Source: DUPU01 sp050952465 (GTDB lineage: Bacteria; Bacillota; Dehalobacteriia; Dehalobacteriales; Dehalobacteriaceae). From it: 64,000 bases of DNA. The stretch lies in NCBI GenBank assembly GCA_050952465.1, contig JBMNKZ010000007.1, positions 1 to 64,000 on the forward strand, in the 5' to 3' direction. This document shows, piece after piece, positions 52,933-63,135 of this stretch (positions are counted from its first letter, which is position 1; every line of letters begins with the position of its first letter). The notes beneath the pieces are model-generated. The model saw only the letters and a list, made by a program, of their open reading frames with translations, did no database searches and was not told where the DNA came from. Position numbers and translations under genes: made by a program.

Positions 52933-54363
52933 ATGTTTCAGACATTTGACCAGGTCAAAAACTATTGCACTAATAATAAAATTCAAATGATAGACTTTAA
53001 GATGATTGATCTTTGGGGTCGGTGGCGCCATTTAAGCATACCGGTGGAACGTTTTTCGGAAGAAACCTTTACCCAAGGAATTGGCTTTGATGCCTCCAAT
53101 TACGGATTTGCCCCGGTAGAAAAAAGCGACATGATTTTTATTCCCGATATTACTTCCGCTTTTTTAGATCCCTTTGTCAAGACCCCCACCATATCTATGA
53201 TTGGGGACGTATTTTCCATTGGCAATCCCCACCGTCGTTTTGAACAGTATCCGCGTACTGTCGCCATTCATGCGGAAGAATACCTAAAATCCTCCGGCAT
53301 CGCCGATGAAATGCGGATTGGACCGGAATTTGAATTTTACGTTTTTGATCACGTCAGCTTTGAAACCAAACCCCATGCTACCGGGTTTATAATTGACGCG
53401 GAACAGGCAGAATGGAATACCTCTAATACAGATTTGCCAAATCTAGGATATAAGGTGCCTTTGAAAGGAGGCTATCATATTACCCCTCCTATGGATGTTC
53501 TTTACGACTTAAGAAGTGAAATGTGTCTTCTATTGGAAGAACGAGGTGTATCCATTAAATACCATCATCCGGAAGTCGGTGGTCCGGGACAATCGGAAAT
53601 CGAGGTCGAGTCCGGCCCTATGCGGGAATTAGCCGACAAAACTATGTTGATAAAATATATTGTAAAAAATCATGCTTTCAATCATGGAAAAACCGTTACC
53701 TTTATGCCTAAACCTTTATTTGGTGAAGCAGGTAACGGCATGCATGTACATATACACCTATTTAAAGAAGGAAAGCCGTTATTTTTCGATGCCAATGGTT
53801 ATTCCGGCTTGAGTAAAACTGCCCTTAGCTTTATTGCCGGATTATTAATCCATGCCCCGGCGCTTCTAGCCCTTACCAACCCCAGTACAAATTCATATAA
53901 ACGTTTAATACCCGGTTATGAGGCCCCGGTAAGCATCTGCTATGCCACCGCCAACAGGAGTGCAGTTGTCCGTATCCCGGATTATGCCAGAACTCCGGAT
54001 CAAAAGCGTTTTGAAATTCGTTGCCCCGATGCTACCTGCAACCCATACTATGCTTTCTCAGCCATCTTAATGGCCGGATTAGACGGGGTAGAAAAAGGAT
54101 TGGATCCTGTAGATTTGGGATTTGGCCCTTACGATGTTAATCTGTTTAACTTGCCTCAGGAAGATCAGGCTAAAATTAAGTCCCTGCCCAAATCTTTAGA
54201 AGATGCCTTAGATGCTCTGGAAGAAGACTATGCATTCTTATTAAAAGGAAATGTCTTTCCTCAACGTTTAATTGAAATCTGGTTGGAAAAGAAACGGGAG
54301 GAAGTAAGAAGGTTTAACCAGATTCCCCATCCCGCTGAATTTGGCCTTTACTATGACCTGTAA
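52933..54363 (+). CDS. Glutamine synthetase family protein, type I-beta-like
   Basis: 476 residues. Has FDASNYGFAPVEKSDMIFIP, PKPLFGEAGNGMHVHIHLFK, NSYKRLIPGYEAPVSICYAT and RFEIRCPDATCNPYYAF. The region around the adenylylation Tyr of enterobacterial GS reads DVNLFNLPQEDQ, so Phe replaces Tyr and that control is absent. It is more distant from the neighbour than a recent duplicate and could act on another amine. GAAAGGGG precedes the ATG. Confidence 0.85.
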   Translation: MFQTFDQVKNYCTNNKIQMIDFKMIDLWGRWRHLSIPVERFSEETFTQGIGFDASNYGFAPVEKSDMIFIPDITSAFLDPFVKTPTISMIGDVFSIGNPHRRFEQYPRTVAIHAEEYLKSSGIADEMRIGPEFEFYVFDHVSFETKPHATGFIIDAEQAEWNTSNTDLPNLGYKVPLKGGYHITPPMDVLYDLRSEMCLLLEERGVSIKYHHPEVGGPGQSEIEVESGPMRELADKTMLIKYIVKNHAFNHGKTVTFMPKPLFGEAGNGMHVHIHLFKEGKPLFFDANGYSGLSKTALSFIAGLLIHAPALLALTNPSTNSYKRLIPGYEAPVSICYATANRSAVVRIPDYARTPDQKRFEIRCPDATCNPYYAFSAILMAGLDGVEKGLDPVDLGFGPYDVNLFNLPQEDQAKIKSLPKSLEDALDALEEDYAFLLKGNVFPQRLIEIWLEKKREEVRRFNQIPHPAEFGLYYDL

Positions 54364-54508
54364 AATTAGAAATATGAGGGAAACCCTCATATTTTTTTAT
54401 TTCAGATAACGCTAATATACTGTATACATAAGGAAAAGGGATTGTCAAAAAGTTTAAAAAAATATATCATATTGTTAATTTAGCCATTTTCCATAAGGAG
54501 GAACAACA

Positions 54509-57500
54509 TTGATCAGAAAATTTAAACGTATATTAGTCGCAAACCGAGGGGAAATTGCCATCCGCGTTTTTCGGGCTTGTGCTGACTTAGGAATTAGATC
54601 TGTTGCTATCTATTCCAATGAAGATAAATGCTCTTTGTTTCGTACCAAGGCAGATGAATCATATTTAATAGGTAAAAATAAGGGGCCAATCCAGGCTTAT
54701 TTGGGCATTGATGAGATTATTAATCTAGCTCTAAAAAAAGGTGTTGATGCTATTCATCCCGGGTATGGTTTTCTGTCTGAAAACCCGGAGTTCTCCAAAA
54801 AATGCGAAGAAGCGGGTATCGAATTTATTGGCCCAACTCACATTATGATGGAAAAATTAGGTGACAAAATTAATTCCAAATTATTAGCTAAAGAAATAGG
54901 TGTACCTACCATCCCAGGAGTGGAAAAACCCATTCGTTCTCAGGCGGAGGCAAAAGAATTTGCCAAAGCTTGTGGTTACCCAGTAATACTAAAGGCCGCA
55001 GCAGGGGGCGGGGGACGAGGTATGCGCATTGTCGAAGATGAGGCTGATTTACAGGAAGCGTTTCTAAGTGCCCGAAACGAAGCACGCTCCGCCTTCGGTA
55101 TAGATGATATTTTTATAGAAAAATATCTAAAACAACCTAAGCATATTGAAGTACAGATTTTAGGGGATCGTTATGGAAATGTGGTTCACTTGTATGAAAG
55201 GGATTGCTCTATTCAACGAAGACACCAAAAAGTTATTGAGTTTGCCCCGGCATTTTCCTTATCCCAAGAAAAAAGAGAAGCAATATATGAAGATGCCCTA
55301 AAAATAGCCAAAGCCGTTCAATATCGCAATGCGGGAACAGTAGAATTCTTAGTGGACGCTGACGAAAATCATTATTTCATTGAAATGAATCCGCGTATTC
55401 AAGTGGAACATACTGTAACTGAAATGATTACCGGTTTTGACCTGGTGCAAAGTCAAATATTAATTGCCGAAGGATATCCTTTAGACTCTCCGGAAATAGG
55501 CATTACATCGCAAGAAGTAATCAAACCCAGAGGATATTCCATCCAATGCAGGGTAACTACAGAGGATCCTTCCAATAACTTTGCTCCATCGGTGGGAGTG
55601 ATCGATGTCTATCGCTCCGGTTCCGGATTCGGTGTTCGTCTGGACGGGGCTGAAGGTTTTACGACAGCTAAAATCAGCCCATATTATGATAGCCTTCTAG
55701 TTAAAGTTACCTCCCATTCCCGCACCTTTGAAGATGCTATCAGGAAGTCCACCCGCTCCCTGAAAGAATTAACTGTTAGGGGGGTTAAAACTAATGTAGC
55801 TTTTCTGATTAACATTTTAAACCATGAAAAGTTCCTTCAAGGAACATGCGATACCGGTTTTATTAACAATCATCCGGAACTCTTTGATATTAAACCTAAG
55901 GCAGACAAAGAATTAAAGGTATTAAAATATATTGGTGAGGTTGTAGTTAACGAAACCAGGGGCATAAAAAAAGAATTTGATGTTCCGGTAGTACCAAAGG
56001 TGGGTATACCGGCGGAATTAAGAGGTACCAAACAATTATTGGACGAATTCGGGCCGGATGGTGTGGTTAAATGGATTAAAGATCAGAAGAAACTGCTCTT
56101 AACAGATAACACCATGCGGGATGCTCATCAGTCCCTGATGGCTACGAGACTTCGCACAAAAGATATGATAAAAATTGCTAAAGCTACTTCTGTCTTGGGA
56201 AAGGATCTCTTTTCCATAGAAATGTGGGGAGGAGCCACCTTTGATGTAGCCTACCGCTTCCTCAAAGAGTCCCCCTGGCACAGATTGGAAGAACTTAGAC
56301 AGCGCATTCCCAATATTCTATTTCAAATGCTCTTAAGGGGAGCAAACGGGGTGGGTTACAAGAATTATCCTGACAATGTGATTAGGGAGTTTATTAAAGA
56401 ATCAGCTCAAAGCGGCATTGATGTCTTCCGGATATTTGATTCCCTAAACTGGCTGAAAGGAATAGAAGTGGCTGTAGATGAAGTCTTAAAGAGCGGTAAA
56501 ATAGCAGAAGCATGTATTTGCTATACGGGGGATATTCTTGATGAAACTAAAGACAAGTATTCTCTCAACTATTACGTTAAAAAAGCAAAAGAAATTGAAA
56601 AAATGGGTGTCCATATCTTAGGAATTAAAGATATGTCTGCCCTCTTAAAGCCCTATGCTGCTGTTAAACTTATTAAAGCATTAAAAGAAGAAATCTCTCT
56701 ACCGGTGCATCTCCATACACATGACACCAGCGGTAACGGAGTAGCTACTATTTTAATGGCAGCAGAAGCAGGAGTCGATATTGTGGATACTGCTTTAAAC
56801 AGCATGTCAGGTTTAACCAGTCAACCGGCCTTAAATTCCATTGTATCCGCACTCATTAACACTGAACGGGATACAGGGATAGATCCTCGGGAGATCCAAA
56901 AGTTATCAGATTACTGGGAGGCAGTCCGGCCTGTCTACAGCAAATTTGAATCGGAATTAAAGTCAAGTACTACAGAAATTTACGCCCATGAAATGCCAGG
57001 GGGGCAATACTCTAATATTAAATCCCAAGCGGAAAGCTTTGGCTTACACTTTAATGATATAAAAAAAATGTATAAAACAGTAAACGCGATGTTAGGTGAT
57101 ATTGTAAAAGTAACCCCTTCTTCCAAAATGGTAGGAGATATGGCAATTTTTATGGTGAAAAACGGGCTTACTCCGGAAAATATTTATGAAAAAGGAAAAG
57201 ATCTATCCTTTCCCGACTCAGTAGTTGACTACTTTAAAGGTATGATGGGCCAGCCGGAAGGTGGGTTTCCGGAAAAGCTACAGAAATTAGTCCTCAAAGG
57301 AGAAAAACCCATCACCTGTCGTCCCGGTGAAATTTTAGAACCAGAGGACTTTACAAATATTAAAGAACACCTGGAGAAAAAACTTCACTATGAACCCAGT
57401 AAAAAACAAATTTTATCCTATGCCCTATACCCTAAGGTTTACGAAGACTATTTACAATCTTTGGACGAATACGGGGATTTATCCAGAATGGGTTCTGATA

Positions 57501-57937
57501 TATTCTTCCATGGCCTGAATGAAGGTGAAACCTGTGAAGTAGAAATTGCTGAAGGAAAAAAACTAATCATTAGATTATTAGAGATAGGAAAACTTGATGA
57601 GCATGGAAATCACAACTTAGTCTTTGAAATCAATGGCAACAGGAGGGAAATAAAAATTCGGGATAAAGCCTTTAAAACTAAGGATAATCAGTCCAATTTC
57701 AGCAAGATGGCAGATCCCGCCAACAAGTTGGAAATTGGGGCCAGCATTCCCGGATCTATCCTTAAGATTTTAGTTAAAGAGGGAGACGAAGTAAAAGAAC
57801 ATCAAAGTCTTCTTATAATAGAGGCAATGAAGATGGAAACTAATATTTCAGCCCCGGTAAGCGGAATTATTGAAGCTATTCTGGTAAAAGAAGGGCAACA
57901 AGTGGATAACGGTGAACTGCTGATTAAAATGAAATAA
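54509..57937 (+). CDS. pyc: Pyruvate carboxylase, single chain
   Basis: 1142 residues. Carboxylates pyruvate to oxaloacetate using biotin. Biotin carboxylase domain ~1-450 (KRILVANRGEIAIRVFRACA, AAAGGGGRGMRIVED, EMNPRIQVEHTVTEMITG); carboxyltransferase domain ~530-830 (DNTMRDAHQSLMATRLRTKD, WGGATFDVAYRFL, HTHDTSGNG); C-terminal biotin carrier with EAMKMET. TAAGGAGGA precedes the TTG/ATG-type start at 54509. Confidence 0.96.
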   Translation: MIRKFKRILVANRGEIAIRVFRACADLGIRSVAIYSNEDKCSLFRTKADESYLIGKNKGPIQAYLGIDEIINLALKKGVDAIHPGYGFLSENPEFSKKCEEAGIEFIGPTHIMMEKLGDKINSKLLAKEIGVPTIPGVEKPIRSQAEAKEFAKACGYPVILKAAAGGGGRGMRIVEDEADLQEAFLSARNEARSAFGIDDIFIEKYLKQPKHIEVQILGDRYGNVVHLYERDCSIQRRHQKVIEFAPAFSLSQEKREAIYEDALKIAKAVQYRNAGTVEFLVDADENHYFIEMNPRIQVEHTVTEMITGFDLVQSQILIAEGYPLDSPEIGITSQEVIKPRGYSIQCRVTTEDPSNNFAPSVGVIDVYRSGSGFGVRLDGAEGFTTAKISPYYDSLLVKVTSHSRTFEDAIRKSTRSLKELTVRGVKTNVAFLINILNHEKFLQGTCDTGFINNHPELFDIKPKADKELKVLKYIGEVVVNETRGIKKEFDVPVVPKVGIPAELRGTKQLLDEFGPDGVVKWIKDQKKLLLTDNTMRDAHQSLMATRLRTKDMIKIAKATSVLGKDLFSIEMWGGATFDVAYRFLKESPWHRLEELRQRIPNILFQMLLRGANGVGYKNYPDNVIREFIKESAQSGIDVFRIFDSLNWLKGIEVAVDEVLKSGKIAEACICYTGDILDETKDKYSLNYYVKKAKEIEKMGVHILGIKDMSALLKPYAAVKLIKALKEEISLPVHLHTHDTSGNGVATILMAAEAGVDIVDTALNSMSGLTSQPALNSIVSALINTERDTGIDPREIQKLSDYWEAVRPVYSKFESELKSSTTEIYAHEMPGGQYSNIKSQAESFGLHFNDIKKMYKTVNAMLGDIVKVTPSSKMVGDMAIFMVKNGLTPENIYEKGKDLSFPDSVVDYFKGMMGQPEGGFPEKLQKLVLKGEKPITCRPGEILEPEDFTNIKEHLEKKLHYEPSKKQILSYALYPKVYEDYLQSLDEYGDLSRMGSDIFFHGLNEGETCEVEIAEGKKLIIRLLEIGKLDEHGNHNLVFEINGNRREIKIRDKAFKTKDNQSNFSKMADPANKLEIGASIPGSILKILVKEGDEVKEHQSLLIIEAMKMETNISAPVSGIIEAILVKEGQQVDNGELLIKMK

Positions 57938-57943
57938 TAATGT

Positions 57944-57981
57944 AAACCGATAGTGCTTAAAATCGTACTATCGGTTTTTTC
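57944..57981 (+). terminator. Terminator of pyc
   Basis: AAACCGATAGT / ACTATCGGTTT stem with GCTTAAAATCGT loop, then TTTCT. The 3' arm, ACTATCGGTTT, is found once more at 58084-58094. Confidence 0.8.
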
Positions 57982-58121
57982 TATTTCCCATTTTTCTGAC
58001 TTTCTTGATTTTTTTATATTTCTCTATTCCTTAATATCACCTTCCCCAAAATTAACCTGAAGAATATATATATATATGTGAGTACTATCGGTTTAAGCAT
58101 TAACTTTTTAGGGAATATTAG

Positions 58122-58150
58122 GCATAAACAGAGTTCTTAGCGTCCGGTAG
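58122..58150. repeat. Family B repeat fragment
   Basis: GCATAAACAGAGTTCTTAGC and GTCCGGTAG, the family end also seen at 10320-10339 (inverted) and 40499. Confidence 0.6.
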
Positions 58151-58174
58151 AATTTGAGTTAAGGGGTGTTTATT

Positions 58175-58285
58175 TTGTCTGATTACTATCCGGAAAATTT
58201 CTTTATCGGCCTTTTTTGGGGGATCATTTTTAGTATCCCTTTATGGGGTATTATTATATTGCTGTTTAAGTGTTTTGTAAACTAA
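58175..58285 (+). CDS. Possible 36-residue membrane peptide
   Basis: TTG start with AAGGGGTG six bases upstream. The product begins MSDYYPENFFIGLFWG and has one hydrophobic segment (IIFSIPLWGIIILLF), ending KCFVN. No family recognised. It ends 15 bp before the stop of the convergent amylase gene. Supported only by the ribosome site and composition. Confidence 0.4.
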   Translation: MSDYYPENFFIGLFWGIIFSIPLWGIIILLFKCFVN

Positions 58286-58299
58286 TACGCTTTTTATTG

Positions 58300-61200
58300 C
58301 TATCTGCTTTTGGCCATTTGACAGAGCCAAGAAGCAATCTCTTCTGTTAATAAAGATTTATCCAGCCGCCACTCCCAGTTGCCGTAAACGGTTCCGGGAG
58401 TATTCATTCTCGCCTCACTATCTAACCCTAAAATATCTTGCATGGACACAATCACCCAGGCAGCATGACTGCGATAGATCTTTTCCAAGATCTCTAGGTA
58501 ATGATATTTCCCTGGTTGTTTCCGACACCATCCAACCAAGGTATCATTATCATGAGTCCCCGGGTAATAGACAATATTTCTTTCTCCTTCCTCCGACATT
58601 TCCTCAGGGGCAAATTGAAAAACTTTCATTCCCGGAAAACCGAAAATATTTTTTAAGTTATTAACCTCCGGTGTAATGTCCCCTAAATCTTCCGCGATCA
58701 AGGGCATATCCCCCAACTCTTGATAAAGCATTTCAAAAAACCTTTTCCCCGGTCCTTTTAACCAGACTCCGTTAACAGCCGTTTTTTCCCCTCCCGATAC
58801 GACCCAGAAGGCCTCAAAACCCCGAAAATGATCCAGGCGCAGATAATCATACATTTCCAAACTAAATTTAACCCGTTTCACCCACCAGAGATAACCGTCT
58901 TTTGCTGCTTCATCCCAAAGATAAATGGGATTGCCCCATAGCTGACCTTTTTTTGAGAAATAATCAGGGGGAACTCCCGCTACTTTACTAGGCCGTCCCT
59001 TATGGTCTAATGAAAACAGGTTCCTGTTTATCCAGGTGTCCGAGCTGTCCGGGGAGACATAAATCGGCAAATCACCAATAATGAAAATCCCCTTATCATG
59101 AGCGTATTTTTTTATACTTTGCCATTGGGTGAAGAATGTATATTGTAAAAAACACTGAAAATTAATTTCATCGGAAAGCTTTTCTCGATAATAATTAAGA
59201 GTCTTTTCTTTTCTTTCGGCAATATTCTGCTCCCAGTCATACCAAGTAGTACCGCCAAAGTATTCCTTTAAAGCCGCGTAGAGGCAATAATCTTCCAGCC
59301 AAAACTCATTCTTCTTCTGAAATTCTATATAGTTTCCTATTGAAAGAAATAGGGATTCTTTTTTTTCATTTGTACCCTGTTCCTTCACTAATATGAGAAA
59401 TTTTTGATAAGCTTTTCGATAAAGCCGAGTTTTGCTCTTTTCCGCTAGATCAAAGTAAGCCTTATCAGGTACTTTTATCTTCTTTTGGACTAATTCAAGT
59501 TCCTTATTCACTTCTTCCTCATCTAAAAGCCCTTCCGCTACTAATTGCTCGATATCCAAAAAAAGAGTATTCCCAGCAAAAGCGGAATAGCTTTGGTATG
59601 GGGAATGACCTAAGCCAGGAGGATTTAAGGGCAGCACCTGCCAGATATTTTGTCCGGCGGAGGAAAGAAAATCAATAAATCGATAGGCCTCCTCCCCCAT
59701 ATCTCCCACTCCCCATTTAGACGGCAGTGAGGAAAGATGGAGGAGCACCCCGCATCCTTTAGGTAATTGAATCTTAATAAGTTCATTTTTCTTTAGTCCT
59801 TTTATATAAAAAACTCTGGCCTCTAAAGGAGGTATTTTAAAATTCTTGATTTCCTTTTCTTTGACAATTGTCCCTTGGAGAAGGTCTAAGATTAAGGTTT
59901 TTTCCTCATTAACTGATTTCTTTGGAAAATCAATTCTGACCTCTCGGGCACAGGAAGTGTTGCGGTTTGCCAAAATTATAACCTCCTCGGAAGAATTCTT
60001 AAGAGAGTATCCATAGACATCCTGACCACGATAAAAAGAGGAAAATTCCCCGTCCTGGAATACCCCATATTCCCGTCTGAGGCGAATGATTCTTTTGTAC
60101 CACTCCAACAGTTTCTGATCCTCAAAACCCCAGGGATAGGTTCCTCGGTTATAGGGATCGGCATATCCTTCCATTCCCGCTTCATCCCCGTAATAAACAC
60201 AGGGTACACCGGGAAAGGTCATTTGGAGGAGAGACAAAAGTTTAAGCCTTTTCACCGCCAAGTCCCGCGCCAAGTCATCTAATCGAAAAACTTCTTTTTC
60301 TCTTTCCGTTAAATTTTCTCCTGGAGGAGCCTCACCTAGCAAAGTGAGAATTCTTTCCCGATCATGACTGCCAATTATATTCATCGCAGCATAAAAATAT
60401 TCCCGGGGATAATTTTCGAAGAGGCTCATAATCCTTTGATGAGTAGAGGAGGCTTCCCTTTTTCCCAGTATAAAATCCAAAAAAATGTTTCTCAGGGGAT
60501 AATTCATAATGGAATCCAGCTCATCTCCCCAAAGATATTCCCTAAGTTTTCCGTAGCTTATTTTGTTAGAAGCATCCTCCCAGACCTCTCCAATTAGTAC
60601 AGCTTCTGGGTCCATGGATTTTAAAACTTGCCGCAGTTCCTTAATAAATTCATCAGGCAGCTCATCCGCCACATCCAGACGCCAACCTTTAATTCCAGTT
60701 CTCATCCAGTGTCGTACTACGCTGTCTTTTCCTTTGTAAATAAAATCCCGGTAGGATGGTTCCATCTCGTCGACATTAGGCAAATCGTCTACGCCCCACC
60801 AGCATTCATAACCCTGACAGCATTCGTCTGTAAAAGTGTACCATTTAGCATAGGGGGAGTCAGGAGATTGGTACGCCCCCGGCTCCGGAAAATGGCCAAA
60901 CCTATTAAAATAAATACTGTCACACCCAGTATGGCTGAATACCCCATCTAAGATAATAGATATTCCCCGTTTTTTGGCTTCTTTGACCAGATTCCTAAAA
61001 ATCTCTTCATTCCCGAACATGCCGTCAATTTTCATATAATCAGCCGTGTCATACTTATGACTGCTGGCAGCTTCAAAAACCGGATTAAAATAGATGATCG
61101 TGATACCTAATTCCTGCAGGTAATCCAGCTTTTCTTTTACTCCGGCTAGGTTTCCTCCAAAAAAAACCCACCGGGTGACCCGAGAATTTTCATCTCTAAT

Positions 61201-61752
61201 ATAGAGGGGAGTATCATACCAATTAAGGTGAAGGAGTCCTTTCTTTTTGGCGATACTCTCTCCGGCTTCATCTGATAACCCTTCCTCCCCGCCCTTAAAG
61301 AAGCGATCCACAAAGATTTGATACATTACTCCTTCCTTAAACCACCTGGGTACGGGATTTGGCTTATAAACAGTAATCTGATAAGAAGGGGGTTCCTCCT
61401 TCCTTAACTTTCCTACCCCACCCAATCCTTCCTTATTATTTCCGTAAAAATAAACCTGATCATCTAAGGTAATACGAAAAAAATACCATACTAAACCCGG
61501 TTCTTGGGGTGAAGTATAAAGGGTCTCAAAAACCTGCCAAATTTTTTTCTCCTTTAGGCGTTCTTTAACTAGGCTCATTTTTATCAAATGCTCCTGACTG
61601 CCTTTTTCCCACAAACGAAGCAGGCACTCATTGACGGGAATCTCTGAGATAATTTTTACTCTAAGCCTTACCTTAGTTCCATAAGGAACTGCTCCAAATG
61701 GATTTCTATAAAAAAGATCTTGAGAATCATGGTAGACTTTTATATTCAGCAT
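58300..61752 (-). CDS. GH13 amylase/neopullulanase fused to GH77 4-alpha-glucanotransferase
   Basis: About 1150 residues. N-terminal ~115 residues: carbohydrate-binding beta domain. GH13 domain to ~640: RVTRWVFFGGNLAGVKEKLD, catalytic Asp in GWRLDVADELP, Glu in LIGEVWEDA, Asp in IIGSHDRERIL. GH77 (MalQ) domain from ~650: GVLLHLSSLPSKWGVGDMG, LRLDHFRGFEAFW, IAEDLGDITPEV, YPGTHDNDT. No signal peptide, so cytoplasmic. It would degrade glycogen or maltodextrin and shuffle the products. ATG 61752 has AGGTGAG upstream; GTG 61767 is the alternative. Related two-domain fusions are known but uncommon. Confidence 0.92.
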   Translation of the reverse strand: MLNIKVYHDSQDLFYRNPFGAVPYGTKVRLRVKIISEIPVNECLLRLWEKGSQEHLIKMSLVKERLKEKKIWQVFETLYTSPQEPGLVWYFFRITLDDQVYFYGNNKEGLGGVGKLRKEEPPSYQITVYKPNPVPRWFKEGVMYQIFVDRFFKGGEEGLSDEAGESIAKKKGLLHLNWYDTPLYIRDENSRVTRWVFFGGNLAGVKEKLDYLQELGITIIYFNPVFEAASSHKYDTADYMKIDGMFGNEEIFRNLVKEAKKRGISIILDGVFSHTGCDSIYFNRFGHFPEPGAYQSPDSPYAKWYTFTDECCQGYECWWGVDDLPNVDEMEPSYRDFIYKGKDSVVRHWMRTGIKGWRLDVADELPDEFIKELRQVLKSMDPEAVLIGEVWEDASNKISYGKLREYLWGDELDSIMNYPLRNIFLDFILGKREASSTHQRIMSLFENYPREYFYAAMNIIGSHDRERILTLLGEAPPGENLTEREKEVFRLDDLARDLAVKRLKLLSLLQMTFPGVPCVYYGDEAGMEGYADPYNRGTYPWGFEDQKLLEWYKRIIRLRREYGVFQDGEFSSFYRGQDVYGYSLKNSSEEVIILANRNTSCAREVRIDFPKKSVNEEKTLILDLLQGTIVKEKEIKNFKIPPLEARVFYIKGLKKNELIKIQLPKGCGVLLHLSSLPSKWGVGDMGEEAYRFIDFLSSAGQNIWQVLPLNPPGLGHSPYQSYSAFAGNTLFLDIEQLVAEGLLDEEEVNKELELVQKKIKVPDKAYFDLAEKSKTRLYRKAYQKFLILVKEQGTNEKKESLFLSIGNYIEFQKKNEFWLEDYCLYAALKEYFGGTTWYDWEQNIAERKEKTLNYYREKLSDEINFQCFLQYTFFTQWQSIKKYAHDKGIFIIGDLPIYVSPDSSDTWINRNLFSLDHKGRPSKVAGVPPDYFSKKGQLWGNPIYLWDEAAKDGYLWWVKRVKFSLEMYDYLRLDHFRGFEAFWVVSGGEKTAVNGVWLKGPGKRFFEMLYQELGDMPLIAEDLGDITPEVNNLKNIFGFPGMKVFQFAPEEMSEEGERNIVYYPGTHDNDTLVGWCRKQPGKYHYLEILEKIYRSHAAWVIVSMQDILGLDSEARMNTPGTVYGNWEWRLDKSLLTEEIASWLCQMAKSR

Positions 61753-62022
61753 ATCTCGATATCTCACCTAAACTTTTCAAATTTCCATCAGTCTCCTCAT
61801 AATATATCCTTTTTCTTTTCCGATTATATCTTTGCAAAAGTCAATATATTTTGGGGCAGATCTTTCCCCAACTAAAACCCGACTGCATCGCAAAAACCTA
61901 AAGTCTAATTTAACATATTTATTCTATCGTCAGCTTCATTAAAAAACCCTGTGATAGCTTGAACACAAAATACAAGATTCAACATATTATACATTGATTA
62001 GTCAATTCCTGGGGGAGATATC

Positions 62023-63099
62023 ATGGGTATCAAAAAAGTACTTTTTGTGCTACCTTCCCTGGCTGGAGGAGGAGCAGAAAGGGTAATTGTGACACTATTA
62101 AAAAACCTGGATCGGTCTAATTTTCAGCCGCATTTAGCCCTAATCAGGAAGGAAGGCCCGTACTTATTAGATCTTCCTGATGATGTGCCGGTATATGATT
62201 TAGGCTGCCGTAAGATACGCTGGGTCTTTCTCCCTTTATTGCTTCTAATTTGGCGCTTACGACCTGCCACCGTTTTTTCCACCATCGGACACTTAAATAT
62301 TGCCCTTATTATATTAAAACCCTTGATACCCCGAGGCATTTTTCTTGTCATTAGGGAGGCCATGACCCTTTCCGAAGATATCAAACAATATTCCCATCAT
62401 AACTTTTGGCTAAGAGTGTACCGGTTTTTTTACAAAAAAGCCGATTTGATTATTTGTCAATCCTACCATACCCTTCATGACCTGGCGACAAACTTTGGCG
62501 TACCTGTAAAAAAAATGAAGGTAATCTATAATCCCGTGGATATTAAGGCTATGATCACTAAGGCTGATGAAAGAAATCCCTTTGCCAATACTGCTGGCAG
62601 CCCTAATCTACTCGCCGTAGGCCGGCTTTGTTATCAAAAGGGCTTTGACCGCTTAATCGAAAGCATGCCGGACTTACTAAAAATAAAGCCCGGGGCAAAA
62701 CTCTGGATCCTGGGTACTGGCCCTGATGAAGAGAAATTAAAGCAGCTGGCGGTTAGGTTAGGTTTAGAAAAAAATATTTGTTTTGCAGGTTTTCAGAAAA
62801 ATCCCTATCCTTGGTTCGGATACGCGGATTTATTTATCTTAAGTTCTTATTATGAAGGTCTGCCAAACGTCCTCCTGGAGGCAATCGCCTGCGGCTGCCC
62901 TGTTTTGGTGGTTGATCATCCCGGCGGTACCAGGGAAATTATGGAGTTAACCGGCCAGTTGCACCGACTAATACCCAGCCTTTACTGGAAAGATGATTGG
63001 TTCATGAGAAATAAAAATGAATTAGAAGACCGGGTGGAAAGAAATTTCTCGGTATCCCTCATTGTCAAACAATATAACCAATATTTGACTAAGGATTAA
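62023..63099 (+). CDS. GT4-family glycosyltransferase
   Basis: 358 residues. VLFVLPSLAGGGAERVIVTL at the start, VGRLCYQKGFDRLIESMP linker and LSSYYEGLPNVLLEAIACG donor site with EX7E. GGGGGAG precedes the ATG. It is distinct from the two coat-island enzymes. It opens an operon with an asparagine synthase-like gene, as in capsular/exopolysaccharide loci. The 255 bp before it hold nothing I can name. Confidence 0.88.
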   Translation: MGIKKVLFVLPSLAGGGAERVIVTLLKNLDRSNFQPHLALIRKEGPYLLDLPDDVPVYDLGCRKIRWVFLPLLLLIWRLRPATVFSTIGHLNIALIILKPLIPRGIFLVIREAMTLSEDIKQYSHHNFWLRVYRFFYKKADLIICQSYHTLHDLATNFGVPVKKMKVIYNPVDIKAMITKADERNPFANTAGSPNLLAVGRLCYQKGFDRLIESMPDLLKIKPGAKLWILGTGPDEEKLKQLAVRLGLEKNICFAGFQKNPYPWFGYADLFILSSYYEGLPNVLLEAIACGCPVLVVDHPGGTREIMELTGQLHRLIPSLYWKDDWFMRNKNELEDRVERNFSVSLIVKQYNQYLTKD

Positions 63100-63135
63100 G
63101 AACAGTATTCGTTTATGATAGGAAAGGTGATTTTC

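Noticed and set aside
58084..58094. Second copy of the pyc terminator arm (ACTATCGGTTT) as a regulatory site
   Set aside because: Only 11 bases, no partner arm or nearby feature.
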